Shown here one piece after another: positions 55,116-64,000 of a DNA stretch of 64,000 bases. A program made the translations under genes and the position numbers. Numbering within the stretch: position 1 is the stretch's first letter; each line of letters begins with the position of its first letter. Origin of the DNA: Anthostomella pinea (taxonomy: Eukaryota; Ascomycota; Sordariomycetes; Xylariales; Xylariaceae); assembly GCA_963556695.1 (NCBI GenBank), contig CAUWAG010000008.1:2346846-2410845 (forward strand), in the 5' to 3' direction. Below the pieces are notes generated by a model. The model saw only the letters and a program-made list of their open reading frames with translations, made no database searches and was not told the origin of the DNA.

Positions 55116-58094
55116 CGCTGACGGTAGCGAAAGTTTCTTGTGCGAACTTCTTGAGGGCGCCATAAAAGAACTTATTGCCCCTTGAGCCGGAGTTCGCAGC
55201 GGCTGGTATCGCGCTTGGTACGGGCATTAAGATTGCTTGCCAGAATCAAAAGAATGGATCTTCAAAACGTGAACTGGATAACTCCACCATCACAGGCCTC
55301 GATTGATCTGTCAGGTTGGTCACTTGGTCGTAGTCCATCATAGTTTCTCGCCTTCGGGTTCTAGTTCATAATTCAACTCGCTTCATACCACAGCTCGGAG
55401 TTCTTTGCTTCCAGAGACACATGGACGGCTAGACGCCATCGTCACTGACTGCCAAATTGGGCTCGAACTCATGTTCAGCTAGCAAACGCTGATAGTTATG
55501 ATGAAGTCTCCGTAATGCTGCTTCACCGAAGAATCATAGAGCAGGTGTCGGTAGTGTGAGGACAGTCAAGAGGCAGGCCAGGGTGCTGTGAAACACACTC
55601 AGCCACATGCGTACGGGCAATGGTCATGATCCTCCTTGAATCCCACCTTCTATCCATATCATCGACGGTCTCCCATACTGTTTTGATAAGCCACAGATAT
55701 CTCCGCCCCCTTTCGGTAAGGCTTCCGAAGATGGAACTATCCTTGGACACCAGCGAAGATGGTCTGCCGACATAGAGACCACCAAGTCCGGCGTCGAGCT
55801 CGCCCAAGATGGCTCAGAGATAGCTTGGACGAACCAATCCAGAACTGATGCAGCTCGGCCGCTTTGGCTGCTAATCCGCACGACGGGCCCGGAGCTTCAG
55901 AGTCCGTGTCGGACTGACTGACTGACAGCCCGGCCTGCATATGAGCTCGGCTGCTTGGATCTAAACTACTCAGAACTCGTGCTGGTGCGTACCATGAATC
56001 GCGGCGCGTACCTATGCCACGAGCCGAGTACCGGTAGCGCATGGCTGCAACGATACAATCCAATCAATGATCAGACGATGCGTGCCCTACCCATCGCACC
56101 CACCGCCATCACCCTGCTCCCTCATTACCGTCGTCTATAACCGTCGTAGTCTGGGTGTGCCAGTCGCGTGTTGCTCTGCGCGGCGTATTCTACACTGTCC
56201 TTCTGGACCAGACCAGACCGAATGGGCTCAAATCTCGGTCACATCTCATTCGTCTAGCTGGTGCCAATAGTATGCCGTGACCGTTCCCACGGGGGACCCT
56301 GCGCACCCGGTCAGCGGCCCAGACTAGACACCCGAGCGGGCCAAGGTCGACAGCCACTCGACGGTGTCGAGGCTCAAGAATGTCGCGAACTCACATGTAT
56401 CTGGGAGCTTCCGTTTGCCGAACTATTACTACGCGCTCGCGGCTGGGACCAAACATACTAACGAAGTGGAAGACGCGAGCAAGTGCTTATGTCGTTAGAT
56501 CTGCGCTCGATACCCCTCCGAATTTGCAACGGGAAAAGCCTCCCTGCAATATTCCTCGGTCTCACAGAATCAAATGGTGTGTGCTGACGTTGCAATTGCC
56601 AATGGATCAGGTTTTATTGAACAATAATTTCACCGACCAGACTTCGGAAAATTGTGCAATCGGTCGCAGAATCTCGAATCTCGAAGTTGCTTGGCTGACT
56701 ATCCACCCGCCCCTTACTGACGGGTGGGCCTGCTCTCATCTATCAACCACCTTTCATGAGACGGTCAAGGGGTTCGAATTGGACTGCTGTTGCTATTCTC
56801 AATTTGATCGGTCTCTGAATGGACATGACTTTATTATTGACAAGCCACAAGCACGCCACCAGCACGACACACAATATTCCGTCTGGTTCAGGAATCAGAC
56901 CCCCGTAGTACCGTGCACAGATGGTGGGATCAGGCTGGAACCCCTATCCCTGAGCATTCGGGGATGCAAGCCAGGAGGCCAATCACATATCGAGAATGGT
57001 CGATGGACCGAACCTATGAGGGGCCAGCCGGTTCCCCGGTTCCTGACGATCTGTTTTTCGGCCCCTCTTGCCCTCTGCGAGTCTGCTCCCTTCCACGGCG
57101 CCCACAATACTTATCACAAGGTAGTTTATCACATGGCGCTGGGGCCCATGCCGACACCACCCCGACACCACTCTGACTGACCACAGTGCTGCAGTCTGCA
57201 TCCCGCTGGTCTACTCGAGTCAGGGCGTTTGTCGGGTTGACAAAAAAAAAGAGCCAAGAAGGGTCTTGCTCCCCGGGTTGACTTTCCCTCCCTTTCAATT
57301 GCTTACCTACATCGTACCTCTTGTCAACACCAACACACAACACCTCTAACTGTCCAGTCGTCCACCTTCTTCTCCTTTCTCCCTGTTCAAGACAGGCGAG
57401 GGACAAGGCTCTCACGGGATTGAGTAACGCGACACGGACTGACGGACAAAAGAGAGACCTGCGACGATAAGCACCACTTGCAGGAACGACCGTTGATCGC
57501 CGTTCTCCGCCCACAAGAGATACCCCGTCCGTCCCTGTCCCTGTACAGAGTCTACCTCCCTCCACTTTTCTGAACACACAGACTGCCAGAAGGGAGAGAA
57601 AAAGAAGGGAGAGAAAAGTCAGAGCAAAGCAGAGCAGACCCGACGTGCTCCTCCTCCTCCGTCAACCCCACATCCACCCGACAAGTCCTACTCCACAGAC
57701 ACCCTCCTTTACCGGGACCACCCCTTGCCTAGGCCAAGCGGCGCATCAACCGATTGGCAGTCGATAGCCATTGATAGCCACTGATTGGCGGTGATTGGCA
57801 TTGGCGCTGGCATTGGCACGCAGGAACCCCCCCAGCTGCTTGCCCCCTGGCCCCCTGCCCCCGTCCGGCTCTCTCCATTGATGTGCTTCTGATTCTGTCA
57901 GCTCGCCCCGAGAGAGACCCGAGAGAGACCCGACCGACTGGAGCTGTTTGTTTGCGACGACCCCGTCCGCATACATACTACCTCTCAAACTGTTACAGGT
58001 AAAATAGTTCCAACGACTACTATCGCTCGATACGATACCGCTTGATAACCGCCTGATACCGCCCGCCGTCCGCCGCCCGGACACAAAACCAACC
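54839..58094. other. Inverted copy of the long region between the secreted-protein gene and URC4
   Basis: Same content as 35519-38775, including the 266-residue doubtful frame (56380-57180, plus). One base shorter in the A run at 57242-57250. Confidence 0.6.
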
Positions 58095-60211
58095 ATGGGC
58101 CTCTTCTCCCGCAAGCCCAAGACCCCCAAGGCCATCTCGTCGAAACCCAACACAGCAGGCGGCGATTCGGCCAGTGTCAACTCGCAAGGCTCCAACCTCA
58201 AGAGCTCGTCGACGGTCAACTCTCGCATGCTCAATCGCACATCCGCCGGCAGCGTCCCGCCCACCCCCTTAACGCCAATGACGCCGCATCTGCCCAAGGT
58301 CAACCTGCCCAAGCCGCCCGACCCTTCGTTGGACGCCGCCGGCTATCTGAGGAGTCTGGGCGCCGTCCGCGAACGGTCCAAGATCGTGACCGAGAAGGCC
58401 CTGAGGAACAAGCTCACCCATTTTGACGTCGATCTCGACAGGTTCCCCGACGTTGTCACCTTCGTCTGTGGTATCATCAAGGTACGCATGACTACATTAC
58501 CACTGATGACTACTTAGTAGCCTACTGCCCTACTGCCCTACTGCTTGACTAGCCTATCTACACTACACCTTCATACCTATATTACCTGCATTGATCACGC
58601 TGTGTTGCGGTGCGACGCGACGCCATTGATATCACCCCATGTTGCGCTGAAGTCGCACCGTCTACCCGCCTTTCATCATCCCACCATTGCCCCTGGTCCG
58701 ATTGCCCAATTGACCACGCCGGATGACTGACTTTTGTCTTCCCGTGTAGCGCGACTACGATGCCCCATTCTCCTCCATTCCCGGCCATGGTCGATACCAG
58801 CACTTCTGTGTAGGCGGTCGTGATCGCATCGCCACTCTCCTGTCAACCTTCCCTGATAACGTCGACAACACTGAGAAGTGCCGCCGCTTAATCGACTTGT
58901 TCCTCGTTAGCGTGCTGCTGGACGCCGGCGCGGGTACGACGTGGAGCTTCAAGAGTGCCGAGAATGGCCGCATTTACAAACGGTCAGAGGGGTTAGCCAT
59001 TGCGAGTCTGGAGATGTTCAAGACGGTAAGCACTTCCGAGAACACGGGACTGGTATCGGGAAAGCTCTACTAACATGCGCGACGCAGGGCCTGTTCTCGA
59101 GCAATCCCAGCAACAAGTTCCAGGTGGACAAAGATGGCCTCCGCTCATTGACGGTCGACCAACTGGCCAGGGGCATGCAGTCGCGCCCCGGCTGTGAGGT
59201 CGCCGGACTCGAGGGTCGGGCGCAACTGCTGATGCGACTGGGCACCGCATTGGCTGAGAAGAGAGACTTTTGGGGTGACAGTGGACGGCCTGGAAACATG
59301 ATTGGTATGTGCCACCACCCTCTACTCAGTTCATCATTTGCAGACGCGATGGACGGCCACGGCTGACTAGGAGCTTACAGACTATCTCCTGGCCCACCCG
59401 ACGACACAGGCATCCTCGACTCCCATCGTGATCTTGCCAGTGCTTTGGAACGTGCTCATGTCTGGCCTAGCCCCGATCTGGCCCGCATCTCGCACAGCTA
59501 TCGATGGCATCTCACTCGGCGACGCATGGCCGTGCTCGTCCATGCCGCAACAAGCAACATCGCCCAATTCGCCGAGCTTCTCGCCCTTCCCCAACTCCCA
59601 ATCCGCTTCTACAACAGCGCCCTGGGAGTCCATCTTGCCGTTCCACAAGCTGACACAATGGCTCACCTATTCTCTCATGCAGCCCATGCAGAGCCTGCTC
59701 AGGATCCAATTCGCCGGCACGGAGCTGCTGACCGGGCTGCCCGAGTACCGGAACGGTGGTCTGTTCATCGATCTGGGCGTGATGACGCTGAAGCGGGACG
59801 AGACGGAGCGCGGTCTGCAGAACTACAGTGACTACTGCAGACGGACGGGCGAGAAGGGCATCGAGGTGGCGCCCATGTTTGAGCCGAGCGACGACGTCAT
59901 TGTCGAGTGGCGCGGCGTCACGGTTGGGTTTCTCGACAAGCTCTGTGCCGAAGTCAACAAGGCGTTGCGGCAGGAACTCAACGGCGGAGAGCTGACTCTG
60001 GCGCAGCTACTCGAGGCTGGGAGCTGGAAGGTAAGTTGCCCTCGACCGACCGACCGTGGTCGATTGTTGTCATTCATGGCGCAATGTCTTGTCCAGAAAT
60101 ACCAAATACTAACAAGTGTGTACACAGGGTGGTCGTGAGATTGCCGAGGTTAGCCGCCCGAACACGAAGGAACCGCCGATCCTGATCGACTCCGACGGAA
60201 CCGTATTCTAG
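58095..60211 (+). CDS. URC4: Inverted copy of URC4, intact
   Basis: Exons 58095-58481, 58750-59025, 59088-59304, 59381-60030, 60128-60211; same 537-residue product as the left copy, with all splice sites preserved. I saw no difference in the coding parts. Confidence 0.75.
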
Positions 60212-60739
60212 AAGACTTCTATTCAAGTCCGTAATTTTTATCAGATCCATCCGCCATGGCCGGCTGGAATCGCCGGGATTCGACCATGGGAGATCTGCGG
60301 CAACAATCAATCTAAAACACTTATAATCAATGGCGGGCTTGAAGTCATCCTTTTGGACAAGACCAGTAATCGCAAGCCAAAGCCTAGCCAGACTAAACGC
60401 TTAGATATCCTTAGAATTGCGCAAAGGATTGAATACAAGTGCTTTCCTGTATGTGACAACTATTGCCAAAAGCCAAGGGACCCTCTACAACCACAATACG
60501 CATATCACCAGTATTCAGATCACTGGTTCAACAATGTTTGTACATTCGAGACAAGTCGCATCGGATCAGATTATTTACAGTGACGCCTTCTCTCGCCAGT
60601 CCCTCGCCAAGGACACTTCTCTAGTATAAATACAGCTTAGGGCAGAGATTATGCGCCAGTTCTATAGTACAGCCAGTGTCACTCATCGTACACTCGGCAT
60701 GAGCTTGGTGGAGGCCGCTGAAAACGACAAGCCCGCTCG
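60212..60739. other. Inverted copy of the URC4-OXA1 intergenic region
   Basis: Mirror of 32874-33401; nothing further recognised. Confidence 0.5.
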
Positions 60740-62407
60740 CTATCTCTGTTGCTCGGCACGTTTCTGACGAATGGCTTCCATCCGTCTGTATGCCTTTTCT
60801 CGCTCCTCATTTGCCCTTCGCTCTTCGTATTCGTTGGCCTTTTGGCTTGAAGCCTTCCTGCCGTCGTTGCCAAAGGTACGTTTGATGCCTTTGGACATGT
60901 CGCCCATGTCCTTCTTCACGGAGCCCACGATCCCTTGGCCGCGTGACACGGGAGCCTGCCACTGCGCGCCAGCCGCACTGGCCAGCGCAGCCGGGGGAAG
61001 AGGGGAGGGGGGAGGAAGACCAGCCCAGCGTCGGACAGTTGGATTCAACGTGGCTGCCGACTGCACGGTGGAACCAGCAGAGAGCATCAGGAAAAACCAT
61101 TGCAGCCCGGCCGGCAACCATGCAGTGCCGAGGAAGAGGGCCGGAGGCAGAATATAGATCATTCCCTTGGCCATAGCCTGCTGCGCTGAATCCTGCGACA
61201 TATTTGCTTTTTGGAGTTGCTAAGGAGACGTTAATGACCGCCCAGGACGCGATATTGTAAGGGGTGGAAATGTAGTCGGAGCTTACCCTCATCATCATGG
61301 CCCCCAGACCCACAGAGAGAGCCGGCAAGATGAAGTAAGGATCGTGGACAGTCAAATCGGTGAACCAGGCAAGTCCGCCGGTCTCCAGACTGGGGGGGGG
61401 ACGGGTATGGCGGCCATGGCTCGGAACAGTCGAAACATGCCGTAACTGAAGGGAACGGTGAGGAATCCCACAAAGGGTCGCCAAATCTGAGCGCCGGATT
61501 GTCTGGTGATCTTACTCATGCTCGCGCGAGCCGACATCATGGCCATCTGGTCCTTGGAGCCGAATGCCGCCTCGTTGAACTGTTCCTTGGCCTTGATAAA
61601 TTCTGGAGTGGTGTGAGCCTTCTGCAGCAAGGCCTGGTGCTTGCTGCCGGTCATGGTCGGCATGAACAGAGCGGCACGCCATACGATGGCTATCATGGCA
61701 AGCGACGCCCACCATGGCGCACCCGTGTATATGTACACATGTTCCAGAACCCACTCGACGCAGCTCGTAGGCCCCCAGCCAAAATCCAGACCGAGACTCT
61801 TCAGGTAGCCTATCTGCTCCGGAATATCAAGAATCGAGGGCAGGTCGAGGTCGCCAAATACAGAGTCATGGGATAGGTGTGTCGAGCTCGGGTCGATTGG
61901 CGTGGCTGGAGTGGCTGCAGAAGCAGGACTAACGCTCTCGACTGGCACGGGTGGAGGTTGCGCATCCGGGACAGAAGTCGGCGGTTCAGCAAAGGAGGCG
62001 GCTGGTTCGATCCGTGTATCGACTGGTGGTGGTGCTGTTGCCTCTGACGGTTTAGACTGGAATGGCCAGAGCGACAGGTTTCGCGTAGTTCCGGAGCGCT
62101 GGGCGAAGACCCCAGATGCTACACCCAGAGCACCACTTCCGGAGCCGATCGAGGCAAGCTGCGGTATTTGCGTTGGCCGACTAAGGCCATGCTTTGATGA
62201 TATGGATGGCGAACGGATGCTTGAGCGGGAGAAGGAACGGGTCGAAGCTGGCGACGGTCTGGCTAGCTGCAATGAGACGAAATGGCCATGTTAGCTGCAG
62301 ACATCCAGGGGACGGGATGCTGGACGCACCTGTGCTCGAGTAGGAAACAGTGGATAACGCAGCGCAGAGGCTGGATTCGCCTTGGATATCCCTCTACTCG
62401 GAAGCAT
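60740..62407 (-). pseudogene. OXA1: Frame-shifted inverted copy of OXA1
   Basis: Mirror of 31214-32873: exons 62330-62407, 61287-62266, 60740-61219. Nine G at 61392-61400 replace four C of the left copy, shifting the frame in the middle of the membrane core after AAIPVP. Two more homopolymer gains near 60990-61015 add one codon in the last exon. Homopolymer gains next to an otherwise identical sequence point to base-calling error. Confidence 0.8.
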
Positions 62408-63200
62408 GACGACGGTGAGCCAGTGTTGCGCAGATTGGCTTGTTCCTCTCTTGTGTTGCGATTTGGGGTTGAAGCCGTCGCGACAGTTGAGACGACAGAG
62501 TCCCAAAAGTCAAATAATTTTCCTTGTCGATACGGACTGACGGACAGACGGAGTAGGTCCGCGGGTACCCTGGAACGACCCGGTGGACTGGACATGCATC
62601 CCGGGTCTGCAGGTGGTCGGCGCCGGCATTTCTTCGGCCCGTGGCCTCTGTCCCTCTTCAACGTCGCCACTTGCAAGCTGGAGCTGGACTCCCAATCCAT
62701 CTGGACTTGGAGGCTGAGCTACACCTTCAGCTCCGGCCTGGCCGCCTACAAGTGGGAGGTTTCCTTTCGCCGTGGTGTCTGCTCTGGTGCTACATAAGGT
62801 AGGTAGAGGGCAGTGGAACGGCCATGGGTCTCCAGGGTCCTTGTGGCATTGGTTTGAGTCAACCATCAGATATATGTAGTTTAACTGTACTTGGGCCACT
62901 GTCCTTCTGTATTTCCTACTCGAATGGCTAGAATCAATGGCCTGTAGAACCCCTATATATGTACACTGATGTAGGTATCTCGGTCCATCAGATCTCGTGA
63001 TTGTTCTCCTCAAAAGGTCATACTCGGTGTGGTTGCCCCTTTCTCTATCTCAAAGGCTTGGTTCTACCAACAGTCAACTCCCAAGCACCCAAGCTCGCCC
63101 AGCAAGGCAACGTGGGCCCGATGACATGTATTCTCCAGGGACTATGGGGATCCAGCTCCTCTGATCAAGTGCCAGCACGCGGCCTGGTGTTGCTCCCTCG
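62408..63200. other. Inverted copy of the OXA1-MIM1 intergenic region
   Basis: Mirror of 30421-31213; a few single-base differences (for example GTCAACTC against GTCATTTC near 63072). No gene. Confidence 0.5.
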
Positions 63201-63698
63201 TCATTCCAAGCTTGTCAGATCCTCTAGGCTTGGTTGCATTATCGTTTTATCGCGGATTTCGAGGCCAGGTCCGATGGCATGGGCAGTTCGTCTTGAGAGA
63301 GAGGAAAGACCTGGAAAGTCTCGTTAGTATTCTTGGGCAGTTCTAGCAGTTTCACCCCTCTGATGGCAGGAGCGCGGTGTCGCGGTGCGCACTGCGTCTG
63401 ATCTGAGAGCACCATCATGGGCCGTACCTTTGTGCCGCCCCATCCCAGCCTGAAGGCAGCCTCGTGCGCAAACAATTCGCCAAATCCCAGCATCATGCCG
63501 TTGACGAAGGGGAGGAACAGGTTGATGGCCGCACCCCGGATCATTGACCACACGTTTGGTGGCTGGTAGAGGACCATAGGCGGAGAAGGAGACGAGGATG
63601 GTGAGTTGGACATGTCCTCACCAGCCGAGTACTGCTCGCTATCAGAATGCATCGTGACGCCAGGACTCGGCGAGGATGTTGGACTCTTCGGAGGACAT
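63201..63698 (-). pseudogene. MIM1: Frame-shifted inverted copy of MIM1
   Basis: Mirror of 29928-30420. The frame starts at the same ATG (63698) but an extra C in the GAGTCCTGGCGTC stretch near 63660 shifts it. A further intron and exon 2 difference (extra bases near 63295-63305, GAGAGAGAGGAAAG for GAGAGGAAAG) breaks the ending. The membrane helix region (AAINLFLPFVNGMMLGFGEL) is unchanged. Confidence 0.8.
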
Positions 63699-64000
63699 GG
63701 TGGAAGCTGTAGCCAAGGTAGCGAGCTAGCTTTGACTAATGGAGCATTGCAGGATGTCGTTAGATACCGCAAGTCCGAAAGGTAGTGAGTATAGGGTGTG
63801 AGAGGGTGTGCTGTTTGCTGTGCGGGCTATGCTGTGCCTTGAACCTGTCAGTGTGAAGTCGGGAGCATCAACACATCAAGATGTAGATACCTGGATGGAG
63901 TGGATGCTTCCATCATCACCGGGTCCAGTCCCCGGGTGCTGCAGAGCCTCGGAAAATCCAATGAACGCGCTGGAGCATCCCTGTTCCACATGCAGTGGGC
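63699..64000. other. Inverted copy of the MIM1-SHP1 promoter region, cut by the window end
   Basis: Mirror of about 29626-29927, with TTCCACATG at 63985 against CATGTGTAAC in the left copy (one substitution). The palindrome continues past the window. Confidence 0.6.

Larger units (their letters stand above)
46907..64000 (-). repeat. Right arm of the palindrome (inverted copy)
   Basis: Reverse complement of 29626-46906. Agreement by segment, judged by eye: 46961-48900 has many indels and substitutions; about 48950-60900 is almost identical, the one clear difference being a 9-base instead of 10-base A/T run at about 57242; 60900-64000 has several homopolymer length changes (for example nine G at 61392-61400 against four C in the left copy). 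The gene copies here should not be counted as independent paralogues without read support. Confidence 0.95.

Noticed and set aside
46691..64000. Fusion of two different chromosomes
   Set aside because: Both sides of the junction carry the same unique sequence, so at most a fusion of sister copies of one end.

Overview
The window is nuclear DNA from a filamentous ascomycete (Pezizomycotina). Genes are dense and mostly carry a few short GT..AG introns with TACTAAC/GCTAAC-like branch sites, and the proteins match fungal families (AP-1 mu, Opi1, Gtr1, Shp1/p47, Mim1, Oxa1, Urc4, S28 peptidase). The telomere repeat is TTAGGG. I cannot name the genus.

Layout. 1-11.6 kb: AP-1 mu adaptin (cut by the left edge), a 213-bp MITE-like element, Opi1-type repressor, rhamnogalacturonan acetylesterase-like SGNH hydrolase, a hypothetical protein, a GNAT acetyltransferase, and a broken FTA2/kinase-like gene. 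11.6-19.1 kb: a decay zone with a broken unknown gene, an LTR-like insertion and a dead Tad1-type LINE. 19.6-21.9 kb: a secreted FAD/BBE oxidoreductase gene broken by two 1-bp losses and a precise 168-bp internal inversion. 22.4-32.9 kb: ADP-ribosylglycohydrolase, Gtr1, a dead secreted HNH (DUF1524) nuclease, Shp1, Mim1 and Oxa1. 33.4-45.6 kb: Urc4 (uracil catabolism), a secreted protein of unknown function, small unknown proteins and an S28 serine peptidase ending about 1 kb from the telomere.

The dominant structure is a giant palindrome. The chromosome end reaches 36 perfect TTAGGG units (46691-46906), which flip directly into 9 TAACCC units (46907-46960). Everything from about 29.63 kb to the telomere then repeats in reverse complement to the window end. 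Every gene from Mim1 to the S28 peptidase therefore appears twice. The left copies read as intact genes. The right copies are nearly identical between about 48.95 and 60.9 kb, but carry dense indels and substitutions just after the junction (46.97-48.9 kb) and homopolymer length changes at 60.9-64 kb. Left and right coordinates sum to about 93,612-93,626. I think a fold-back (template plus complement) long read extended past the true chromosome end by the assembler is the most likely cause. A sister-chromatid telomere fusion remains possible and needs read-level evidence.

Many functions are membrane or mitochondrial housekeeping: AP-1 (Golgi/endosome sorting), Opi1 (phospholipid synthesis control), Gtr1 (TORC1/vacuole), Mim1 and Oxa1 (insertion into the outer and inner mitochondrial membranes). 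Secreted hydrolases and oxidases lie in the accessory and subtelomeric parts.
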